This document shows positions 35,001-45,689 of a stretch of 64,000 nucleotides of DNA, one piece after another (within the stretch, counting starts at the first letter, position 1; each line of letters begins with the position of its first letter). The position numbers were made by a program, and so were the translations under genes. Where the stretch lies: assembly GCA_933228675.1 (NCBI GenBank), contig OW121741.1, positions 135,340,558 to 135,404,557 of the forward strand, read 5' to 3'. This DNA comes from Stomorhina lunata (lineage: Eukaryota > Arthropoda > Insecta > Diptera > Rhiniidae). The notes under the pieces were generated by a model, which searched no databases, was not told the origin of the DNA, and saw only the letters and a list, made by a program, of their open reading frames with translations.

Positions 35001-35150
35001 TGAAATATTTTTTAAATAAAAATTTTAGTGAAATTTTTCTTATAAGAAATTTTGATAAATTTATTTTAAAGAAAGATTTTGATGAATTTGTTCTTCTTTT
35101 AAGGAAAAAATGTAATCAAAATTTTTCTGGAATAAAAATTTTATTCAAAA
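32085..35150. repeat. Minisatellite array 5, 28-bp unit (downstream of the gene)
   Basis: Same family as array 2. The first kilobase has TTATAGAAAAATTTTGATG; from about 33050 the form TTATACAAAAATTTTGATG prevails, so two subtypes lie in series. It is more diverged than array 2 and ends next to a hairpin-type element terminus at 35155-35222. Confidence 0.95.
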
Positions 35151-35154
35151 TTTC

Positions 35155-35222
35155 ATAATTAAGTAGTGAAGGGTATCGAACAGTCGGGCTTGACCGACTA
35201 TAGCCTTCTCTTATTTGTTTTT
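35155..35222 (+). mobile_element. DINE/Helentron-like 3' terminus, copy D
   Basis: AGTAGTGAAGGGTATCGAAC, then AGTCGGGCTTGACCGACT hairpin and TATAGCCTTCTCTTATTTG. Only the end is present and it lies directly after minisatellite array 5. Confidence 0.6.
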
Positions 35223-36552
35223 TTATGTATAAGAGAATAATCAAGTATTAAGTCACTTGGACAATTTGCATTTTGATGTCTGTTTGGTCGCTTGGTTGAA
35301 TGTCTGACTGTCGGTTGCTGACTTTAATGGTTGACTGGTTACTGTTGCCGCTGCTGCTGCTGTAGACAAGTTGTGCATACGATTAACATAAAACAACAAC
35401 GACAACAATCAAATAAAATAAAAAAACGTATATTAAAAAGTAGTAGCCGTATGTAGTAAGTAGTTAGTTAGTTGTTTGGTAGTGGGAAAGAAATGTTGAT
35501 AGTAAGTTGTATGACGAGTAGCAAAAAGCATCATCATCAACATCAAAAGCTATAATAAATGTACTGTGAATACACGATAAATTTACCAACATAATCACAA
35601 TTAACACGAATACTTAAGTCAGGTATTTCTTTGGCTCCGATGACTGACTAGATTTAATATCTTTATATGTTGACTTGACTTGATTTTCTTTTGCTATTCA
35701 AATGATTTGAATGAACAATAGCAACAAAAATGCACGTGCAATGTGTAAATGTCTCATCTTTGAGAATGAGTGTAAGTAGAAATTTGAACTTATGTTTAAG
35801 ATGCGTTCAAACATACAAATGTTTAACTATTATCTAGTGAGTCAGTCATTCAGTCATGCTGCACACACATGACTTTAACTCATAGAATATTTTATAACTT
35901 CTGTTTTAGTTTTAGTTTTTCATCTCCTAAAAAAAATTGCAATGCTTTTGTTGTTGCTGCTGCCTTGACGGTGTTGTTAGTCGTTTACACACTTCATAGC
36001 GATCGACCAACTTTTGTATAATACATACATACATACACAAGTACATACATACGAGTATAATAATAAAGATACGTTTTCAACAGTTGCAGTAAAATGGTAG
36101 GAAGATTACAGTTTGATGTGCCTACTGACTGTTAAATCATACAATACAAGAGGCCTCAAACAGCAGCCAGCAACAGCCAACCATAGCAATAGCAACAAAA
36201 AAGACATAAGTTCAAGAAAAAAAAAGCTATATCATAAAAACTACAAAAAGAGCGTAAGATCATTTTTTTTTTTTGGGTCGGGAAGAAGTTGGGAAAGATG
36301 AAGGGGAAAATAAGTTTATAAGTCTTAAAACAAAACGTAGCAACAGTAAGACAAAAAAAAAGATGCTAGTATTTCTGTCAAAAGATAACTACAATGGAGA
36401 TGGTTAACATTGGAATGCCCTATTTTAGGTATTTCGGAATTAATGTAGAAGACATTCATCATTTTTAAAGAGCTTCGTATTTAAATCAGAACTCCTGCTC
36501 AAAAATATCAGCTTTCTGATGACCCGATATTGCTTAAATAACTAAAGAATAT
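35223..36552. other. Non-coding DNA with short simple repeats
   Basis: GCTGCTGCTGCTG near 35350, (TACA)n near 36024, CAA/CAG-rich stretches near 36165. This base composition is common in fly regulatory or UTR DNA, but no element can be named. Confidence 0.4.
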
Positions 36553-37330
36553 ACAGGGTGGCTGATTAAAGCTGCTGTCAAAACGTATGTACTTTTTTTT
36601 TCTGTATAACCAACCCGTTCCATTTTTATTTTATAGATTGATCTGTAGATTTAACGAAAATGGAGAATCGGGACAATGAAACAAGAATTTGGATAGTGAA
36701 CCGCATTAGAGTCCGTTTGGCGGCACTCCTCCATGCAGATGGACTATCAAAAGTCTAGTGAATAATTTTGCCAAATGTGGCACAATTTAAAGAACATCAT
36801 ATCAGCGAGATCGCTCAGTTCGAATAGGGCTATTAAAGATGTTGAAAAAGTTTTTCTTTCCAGAACTAGATCGAAAAATAATGCCTTTAAAATCTGTGTG
36901 GTTTCAACAAGATGGGGAAACTTGACTTTATGATAGAATTGTAGGAAATATTCCCCAATAAGCTGATTTTAAGAAACTTCACATTTCGTTGGCCCCAGAT
37001 CTTTTGACCATACTGCACCAGATTTTGTGTGTGGTTATTGCATACAGGAGGTTTTAAACAAATCCAAATCCAAATTTGGCTGATTTAAAGCAATTCATTT
37101 AGGGAAGTCCATCGTGGACTTCCTCCACTTTATGGTCAGTTTACGCGACCTCATCAGTCGAAAATTCGAAACCAAATTTACATTATTCGATATTAAACAA
37201 GAACTAGCATAAGCAGAAGAGTTGGTGAAATTCCTAAATTATCGAATTGGCGCCATCTGTTGCAAATAACACTCTGTTTATCCTCAGTGGTTCAAAGTTT
37301 TAAATACAGCTTGTGCAAAAATTAAAGCAG
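36553..37330 (+). mobile_element. Decayed mariner-like element, copy A
   Basis: It begins with ACAGGGTGGCTGATTAAAGC, an end type common to fly mariner-like elements. A broken frame from about 36660 starts MENRDNETRIW. VWFQQDGET follows at 36898 with a stop directly after, then an eroded PDLLTILHQIL and NPNLADLKQFI, equivalent to the PDLTPLD and ADLK blocks of transposases. Many stops; no 3' end identified. Confidence 0.6.
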
Positions 37331-37560
37331 CATAACCTATTACAGTATTTAACTTTTACAGAGTGAATGAAAATTTTAACTGAAAAGCCTTGCAATTCCA
37401 CACAAAAAGGCAATTGGAGGAGATCATTGGTCCGGAAAGTTTTTTATGAATAGCCAAAATGGAAGAGCTGATGTTGCCTGATATGTGGTTTCGACAAGAC
37501 GATACACATGCCTTACAACACGCGAAATAATGGCACGATTAAGAGGCAAGTTCGGCCAAA
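37330..37560 (+). mobile_element. Decayed mariner-like transposase fragment, copy B
   Basis: Around 37474 the DNA reads DMWFRQDDTHALQHAK then stop, a degraded version of the WFQQDGATCHTA block of mariner-like transposases. It is only some 600 bp after the same block in copy A, so it is a second insertion or a duplicate. Confidence 0.5.
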
Positions 37561-37599
37561 TTCATAATCAAAAATTATGTAGTGTCTATCTACAGTTTT

Positions 37600-38141
<542 letters not shown>

Positions 38142-38149
38142 CACTCAGG

Positions 38150-38576
38150 GAAAAAACGTGCTGATAATAAGATTTTCTGCTTGAAATCGAAACTTTTTCT
38201 GCTTGAAAGTAGAGTAAATACGAAAAATCTTATTTTGAGAATAAAATCTTAATTTTTTAAGATTTTTTGTAAGATCGCAATCTTAAAAAAAATCTAAGCA
38301 CAGGATCGATAACTAAGAATGTGTTCTTATTAATTAAGATTAAATTCTTAATTTTTAAGAATGCACTCTTAATTAATAAGAACATAATCTTAAATAATAA
38401 GAACGCATTCTTAATTATCGATCTTGTTCTTAGAACTTTTTCAAGATTGCGATCTTACAAACAATCTTGAAAAATAAGAGTTTATTCTTAAAATAAGATT
38501 TTTCGCATTTACTCTACTTTCAAGCAGAAAAAGTTTCGATTTCAAGCAGAAAATCTTATTATCAGCACGTTTTTTC
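38150..38576. repeat. Long palindrome (arms about 213 bp)
   Basis: The left arm from GAAAAAACGTGCTGATAATA is matched by its reverse complement ending at 38576. The outer 110 bp or so of each arm differ at only a few bases; the inner part is less exact and made of short AAGAAT/ATTCTT motifs. The centre is near 38363. Confidence 0.9.
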
Positions 38577-38720
38577 TTATTATAATATTCGTATTTAAAG
38601 ATAAAATAAAACACATTTTTTATTATTTTTTTCCTCTTCGAGGAATGTAATAGTATTCCTATATTTTAAAATTTATTTTAGATTATAGGTAGTTAGTAAA
38701 AAATTTTATCCTAAAAATAC

Positions 38721-39571
38721 CTTGACTTCATCTTCCGTTGGAAAAAGTGTGCATATTTCTGTCAATATATCTTGGAAATCGTGAGGATGAAGTGTGAGAT
38801 CCTTTTTTAGAATTTGATGTACTATAATCTGGATCAGCTCATCACGATAGTTATTGTTTAAATCTTTGCGTGAAGCATAAAATTCTAGGATGTTTTTGCC
38901 ACTCAATAATGAAGCTAAGTCCTATATAAATAAACGAAAATATTTTATGTTTTGTACACATTTTAATGTATTAAGTAATTATCTAATACTTTTACCTTGT
39001 CAAACACTTTTTTGTTAACTTCCACATTTACAGAGACGATAGAGTGGAAGTTACATCCGCACATTTTTGTAGCCACTGACCTACCTTCGACGGCATCGAA
39101 AGTGTATCTTCATCAATTTCAAACAAAAGGACAAAACTATTAGTGGTTTAATTTACTTTCTAAAAAAAATATTAAAACCTGTTTCTTTTTCCAGACAAAT
39201 AATTTTTCACGAAACTCCATTCGAAGTTCTAAGGGTGGAATGGCTTCCTTTACATCATCTGCTTTCATATACTGGAGACTTCTAAAAGTTACATTTGAGC
39301 CTGAAACAAATTAAATCAATATAATTTTTTATAAAGAAATTTACTTATGTATTTATAAATATGATTAAAAACTTACGCTGCAGTACGGAAAAATGCATTC
39401 CAGATCGAATTCTTTCAAAAAAATTTTCAGCAACGAGTCATCGTCCGAGAAATCTGATGAAATTTCTTGTGAAGGGCAGTTCAATTCATACTCCCCATCA
39501 CATACCGGAACTAAATTGCATTCTATTGAAATATTTAAAAGGATCACTTCATCCGGATTAAGGGTTTCCAT
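38721..39571 (-). CDS. Small multi-exon gene inside the CACT-ended element (possibly decayed)
   Basis: Reading the minus strand: exon a 39571-39377 (ATG; acidic METLNPDEVILL...), donor GTAAGT; exon b 39300-39179 with LQYMKADDVKEAIPPLELRM and a basic end; exon c about 39107-38996 with YTFDAVEGRSVATKMCGCNF and ending VFDK before GTAAAA; exon d 38921-38721, an open 67-codon exon (DLASLLSGKNILEFYASRKD... to FPTEDEVK) after TATATAG. Exons c and d join in phase; a-b and b-c do not join cleanly, so either my borders are wrong or the gene is broken. Exons b-d recall uncharacterised arthropod proteins with a SAM-like segment, from memory. Function unknown; not a recognisable transposase. Confidence 0.5.
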
Positions 39572-39689
39572 TTATATTTCTTATTAAATTTATATTTTTT
39601 TTATCAAAAAATTAGTTTTTCACTTTTTCGCAACTACTTTGGTCGGCGTATTACAATTTATGACAAAATACTGAGAAATTTCCCTTAAA

Positions 39690-40010
39690 CAAGCACACAA
39701 ATCTACAAAATCAAGAATACGATCTTAAGATTAGAACTTACAATCTTCAAAATAAGAATAAAATCTTGAAATCAAGATCACAATCTTGAAATAAAGAATA
39801 CGATCTAAAATTAAGATTTAAAATCTTATAATAAGATTAAAATCTTAAAAGCAAACAAATTACATGTTTATTTTTAGATTGTATTCTCATAAATAAGAAT
39901 TTATTCTTAAATTTAAGAATATAAATCTTACTGGCTATATTTTCAAGATTGAAAATTCAAGATTTCGCAATCTTATATTGTAGATTTTTTTTCTTGAAAT
40001 CAGATCGTCA
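39690..40010. repeat. Right-end block of AAGATT/AATCTT repeats, partly palindromic
   Basis: Short inverted motifs (CAAGAT, AATCTT, AAGAAT, ATTCTT) recur every 10-20 bp, and AAATCTACAA occurs near both edges in opposite orientation. It resembles the core of the left palindrome but is more diverged. Confidence 0.6.
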
Positions 40011-40026
40011 TTTTTCTCTTAGTGTA

Positions 40027-41689
40027 CTTGTTCAGGCTATGGTTATCTTTATTAATACACTGCATAAACAGTGCCTAACTCTGCTAATACAACCGTGAAA
40101 CAGCTGTTTATTTATTACCAGTTGAGGCAGCACATTCTAAAAATGAATAATTTTTATAAATTTTATTAAAATACACAAAGTAACACAGCAATTTTTACCT
40201 TTTCTTCTTGATCCCAGTTTTGCACTTATATTTTTTTAAATAATTTATTTGAAGGCGTTACAAACAATTTTTTTCAAATGAAATTCCACAAAAAAAATGT
40301 ATAAACAATGTCAGAGTTGATTTTTTAAGTAGTTTTTTTTTTTATAAAAACAACGCTGGCTTTGCTTAGACACTGTTTAAAAAAAAATTATTTTGAATTA
40401 ACTTAAACTAACATGTACTTAACCACACCATCTCCGAATTGGTATATACATTCTCCTTACTCATGCAATTTTTAGATTTCTTAACAAATTGTAATTTCCC
40501 TTTGGTTAAGATTTTATGACAGTCCAAAGTTCGTTTTTTTTTTCTCAAAATTTTTTTGAAATGGTTATCAGATTTTTATAAAACGTGCTTAGTTTTGTTT
40601 TTATATTTCAGTGAATGTCCTTTAGTTTTATGCTTTTAAAATTTAATCATGTATTGGAGAACAAGGAATATCAATTATGTCCTCGACTCAAGGATATCTC
40701 AAAAATAATTTCTTCAATTTTCTTGGTCTTTTTCTCAAATATTGATTAAAGTCAAAATCAAAAAACCAAAAAAATGGGCCCATGAGGGGTTTGGAAAATA
40801 ATAGGATTTTTGTAAAATAACTCAAGTTTTTTCAGTACAAATTTTGAAATTCGAAAATTTTTTCATAATCGATGGAAATTTTTTATATTTTTTTCTTCAG
40901 AATTTAAAAAGACTTATGAAAAAAAAAATTTTAATTTCATACTGGAGTAATATGAGTTGTTTTGCAAAAAGTGTATTATTTTCCGATCCCCACATGGGAC
41001 TACTTTTTTTCTATATTATGATGTCAACACTATAATCCATGTTTGAGAGAATAATAAAGAAAATGGAAGATATGTTTTTTGAAATATCATTGAGTCAAGG
41101 AAATAATCGATCTTCATTTTTCTCCAAAACATACGCTAAAATATGTTCCCAGCTTTATAAAAATCTGATAGCCTATATAGAGCTAAACCGAAGAAATCAA
41201 TAATATTGGAATTGGTTTCAAAAACGACGAAAAAATCATTTGGTGTTATGAAACTCAAGTGTTCTTGACCTTCTTCGATGTATAGATCTACTAAAAAGGG
41301 TTTATAGAAAATTAGACCTCATGGGGGTTAAAAAAGCAAAATCAGTAATTCTTTATCTGCAAAACTAAAAGAGATATAACAAAACTAAATCGGTTTTGAA
41401 TCAAGTACGAATTGGATTCATATAGACAATTGATAAGTACTTTTTCGAAAGGTAATAAATGAACTATTTTAAGTCCCGTATATCTTTTGAGCCAATGAAT
41501 AACTAGTGCATAAGCTTAATCGACATTCTACTTATCCACTCCATAAATTCACTACATAGACACTGCACAACTTTTGATTATGAATTTGGCTGTTAGTTTA
41601 TATCAAGTTTATGTGCGAATTAAAACGAATTTAGACTATTGATGTAGGGGATGTTAAAAACTAAGCAACGGTTCTAATGGGTCTTAATT
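40027..41689. other. AT-rich non-coding DNA
   Basis: No open frame with coding signs, RNA or repeat recognised. Confidence 0.4.
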
Positions 41690-42066
41690 TAGTAAGCCCA
41701 AACTTAGCTTGTTTATCCTTCATCTCAACTGTGGACACTGACCTCCTCGTGGTATCACCTGGGGAACTACGTTAACACCCGTTGATGTAGTGAGCTAATA
41801 TAGGCCGAGAGTTCTGCCATAAGATACAAATATACGTCGGGCTAGTAACCCACTGCCAGAAAAAACAGTTACTATGAAAAAGCTAAATGTAGAATAAAAA
41901 CGATCCCCCCTAATGTTAAATTAGGATGTCCGAAGCTTCGATGGAAAGACCAAGTAAAGAAAAATCTTTTAAAGCTTTTGTAGGACAATTGGAAATTGTG
42001 CACGCAAGACCGAAGAGCACGAATTTTGATCTTAACAGGTTGTAAATATAGGCCATTTAAGTAAGA
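41690..42066 (+). mobile_element. RTE-like LINE 3' end, copy 2
   Basis: Same blocks as copy 1. Here GATGTCCGAAGCTTCGATGG AAAGACCAAG reads as GRPKLRWKDQ-like (first codon changed), a motif at the C-terminus of RTE-type polyproteins. It ends in the same ATAGGCCATTTAAGTAAG tail. Confidence 0.68.
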
Positions 42067-42409
42067 AAACTATTGTTTGTGTGGCTATATTTAAGATCAT
42101 TTAAATTTCTCAACAATTAACTCACTGGGATATTGAAGAATATATTTGTGAGATACCGGCCTTTGTGTGCCAAAATTTGACCCATCGTCTGAGCCATTTC
42201 ATTTATTGGTTTTAGGTTTCGAGAATATGAAGAGATTGTCTTTTTATATCGGATTACCAAAGACACTTTTCATATGATTTCATAGGTTTAGTAAGGCAGT
42301 CCCCATTACTTGGTGCCTATAAACTGTTCCCTTTGTCTTACCTGCAAGGGTTAGAAAAGAAGATGTGAGTCCCTTAGCTAAAAAGGCAACAAAGGTTGAT
42401 AAGAGCCAG

Positions 42410-43740
42410 AGGCTAGAATAAATGCGTATAATCCACAAACATTAATATTTGTGCTGTGATTTTAGCAAGGACCGGGCAATGACAGAGGAGGAAGTGACCA
42501 CCTTCCATAACGCTATTACAACTTTTAGAATAGTTATTGCTCGGAAGAGGTAATCCTAAAATGCAGTCTCCTGTAGTTATTGACATCAGGTTGCGTAGTC
42601 TGTGTTGCGTTGGATATACCAAGACTATAAAATCGTAAGTCGGCCAAGTTACATATGAGATTGGACAAGTGGTTTTTGTACTAAGAGTTTGAAAGAAATT
42701 CTTGTCCCTAGTAGTGGGATGAAAGACTTTGATTAACACGAGTATATCTGAAGAAACTCGTCTGTAGAATAATTTGGAGTTCCAGAGATGTCCATAGTAA
42801 AGGAACTTGCAGTAAAGGCGTTTTGGGATGTAATGAGATACAACTGTTACCTGGCGTTTCCAGCTACCAGGTAAGAACTGTATCCACATCCTACTCTAAT
42901 CTCCTCGTGGTACATCCTGGTAACCTGAGCAATGTAGTTGAAGATACGGTAAACAAACTGTGTGGGTGGTCAGGGAGTTATCTTAGAGCCATCCCAATGT
43001 ATTTGGTCTAAGGGTATAATATAATTTAACTTGGAAAAGTATGAAAAAACAGCGTCTATTCAATATGTTATTTGCGGTGCAAGCGAGCGTCTGCCTCGGA
43101 TCGAGCGGTTCGCTATACAAACGTGACTTGTGTCTTTTGACTCATCACCCATTAATTTATCACTTACGATGTTTTAATCATGGAAAGAAATAACATTACA
43201 GAATATACTACTCCAAGGGCTAATCATGCGAGAAACCCCCTGCTACGGCAGCTGGCACAAGGATTTTGGAGGTGCCTAATCTATGCAAGAACATCCTGAT
43301 AAATGAAACCAATTTTGAGATCCTATGCTCCACTGGGAGTCAAGGATTACAAAAGAAGAAGAAGAAGAAGAAGTTTATAGTAAAGAAACGGTCAAAGAGT
43401 GGAGTGGAAATTTAGTAGTATATATTGTTGGGGATATTGTTTAGTTTAACCAAAATCTTGGAGTCATCTTCGATAGTACCATGTTTTGTATCATTAACAT
43501 CGCCAGAAGCATGGTTAAAAGTGTCTTGGAAGTCATAGTCCTAATAGCACGGGTTATCATTAGAGCAGATGATCTCAGGATTTTAACAAAAGGCAGAATT
43601 CGCAGATATACCGCATGTGTTGTCTGACGCTCTTCTGCAATTGTAGCCTTAGACATCCTGGATTGGAAGTTTATGGTCAAGGATAACTTTGAGTCCTGAA
43701 TGACACCAAAATATTGTTGTGGTGAGTAAGCATAAGTTCA
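42410..43740 (-). mobile_element. Decayed LINE 3' coding region
   Basis: On the minus strand, DSKL...INFQSRMSKATIA (about 43700-43640) recalls the LGVILDSKLTW....RV.KA block. At 42600-42470, GDCILGLPLPSNNYSKSCNS and GHFLLCHCPVLAKI recall the GHC...C..C......HFLC.CPAL block of Jockey/R1-type LINEs. Stops separate them. Confidence 0.5.
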
Positions 43741-45557
43741 AACCCCATTTTGCTCGGGAGTATCAAGACGGCGTTTTCTCGGTAAATGGTGTCTCACTAA
43801 ACGAGTTCGATATCTATTTATGGGTATCAAAAGGTTACTGAAAAAAAAAATTTATGTAAAAGCTATGATTTTTATTCCGATTTTTTTTTTTTTAATGTTA
43901 AAAGTTGTTTAAAAATGTTTATCTAAGCCGTCTTCTCTCCTTGGGATCTTCAATATTTTGTGTTTTATTTTTCCCAAAATATTTATTAATATTCATTTAT
44001 AAAATTAATATTGAGGGTTAATATAACAAAATTTTTGTAACAAAAACAAAATATGATATCTCATCAAGAAAGCAAGTAAGTAGTAGAGTAGCGTTATCAA
44101 TGAATCGTTTATGGCCTACTGTTTTCTTTACTCTTTTTTTTTCGAAATTTCTTGTTTGTTTGTATTTTTCCATATTAAAAAAAAAAAAATACATACACAA
44201 ACACACGCAATATATTTAAGATAAACTCACCAGCACCCAGCGATTAGAGACTCACAAGCAAATAAAGTCCCATAGAGTAGGAATCGAAAATTGTATAAAA
44301 ATATAAGTAAATAAAAAAAGCAGTTAGCGAACGGTTAGTAGTAGTAGAAGTTAAAATACAAGGCAATCTGCGTTGCCAAGGTCTAAAAAAAATATATAAC
44401 CAACTTTTGTTGAAAAGGCAACTAAATGAGAAAAAACCTAATCAAAATTCAAATGTTAGTTTTTAATAGAATTTTTTCCACTTACAAATTTAATGGCACG
44501 AAACTGCGATATATCCGAAAGTGCGATTTATCAATTCATCAATAACTTTTCTCCGTTCCAAATGTACTTTATACTACCAATGTCCAATGTGGTAAAGTAG
44601 GACTTGACTGGCCGATTTTTCTTAAAAAACTTAAAAATTAAACATTACATATATGTACGTTACATCAAAAAAAAAGAAAAAAAGTACTCATGTTAACATT
44701 GGTTAAAAAAGTAACCAAAACGGCAACGCTGAAAGCAATCATCATCAGCGGAGAAATCCCAAAAGAGTAGTCGCGGTATACCATACAGTGAATTAGTGAT
44801 GAGATATTTATTTTGTGAGTTTAATTTTAATGGACGAAAAAGAGTACAATATTTGGAAAGACGAAAATGTACTTTTAAGCTTGGGATTTTAAGAATGGAG
44901 TCTCGTAATTGCCAAAAGTTTTTCAGGAATCACTTTGATAAATTTTCATTATTAGGAAATCATAGACATGCACGCCTATTCTCTAAGCTGTGATATTGTT
45001 CAACAGATCTGTCTTCCAAATTAATACTTGTAATTCTCAAATTTTGTTTGAGACAGCTACGAAATTTTAGAAAAATTTTTTTTTAAAGAAAGTTGGTTGC
45101 AGTGATGACTTGGTCAGAGTCGTTCTCAAAGAAATACCAAGAAAAGCCCTTAGCCCAAAATTCTTTCAGTCTTTTGACGGTTGATATTGTCCCAAATTAG
45201 AACAACTTATTTGGTGACGTTCCTATTAATCCAGGCCTTATTTTCTTTCTGATCTAGGTTTACTTTCTATGCTCAAGTCTTTCTTATAATTGCATTGCAT
45301 TGTAATTTTCAAAAAGTCCGTAATGGATTTTTTGAAAAATTTTTAATTATATTTTCACGTACTTTTTTCATTACATGATTTTTTGTATGTATCTCTAAAG
45401 CTTGTGATCAAAAAAAAAAAATTATACATTTTCCGAATTCAAATACGCATTTTCTTGAGTTTTTTTCGTTTGGTACCAATAATTGAAATATTATTGCAAA
45501 CGGATAACGTTCACGCCAAAGTTTGAGGTAAAGGTCAGTACAAACGCTTTTCAAAAA
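43741..45557. other. AT-rich non-coding DNA
   Basis: Short A and T runs only; no supported gene. Confidence 0.4.
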
Positions 45558-45612
45558 GTACTTACTTACTTAAATGGCCTATATTAACAACCTGTTAAAG
45601 TCAAAAGCTAAG
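45558..45612 (-). mobile_element. RTE-like LINE 3' tail, copy 3
   Basis: CTTACTTACTTAAATGGCCT then ATATTAACAACCTGTTAA is the reverse complement of the tail of copies 1 and 2. Only the last 50-60 bp are preserved. Confidence 0.6.
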
Positions 45613-45689
45613 CCAATTTTAGAAATCCAACCTTGAGCTCATAACCTTAGAAATCCAATCTTGTGCTCATAACCTCCAAAATTAATAGA

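Larger units (their letters stand above)
38142..40024. mobile_element. Unclassified DNA transposon with CACT ends and an internal palindrome
   Basis: The left end is CACTCAGGGAAAAAA and the reverse complement of the right end is CACTAAGAGAAAAAT (12 of 15 identical), each followed by ACG and then TTGAAATC/TTTCAAG-type sequence. TA flanks both sides (38140-38141 and 40025-40026), fitting a 2-bp target duplication. The ends recall CACTA-type elements, but no transposase is visible. Inside are a near-perfect palindrome (38150-38576), a small spliced minus-strand gene and a second AAGATT/AATCTT-rich end block (39690-40010). Confidence 0.65.

Noticed and set aside
43351..43372. GAA repeat
   Set aside because: A short simple repeat of no clear meaning.
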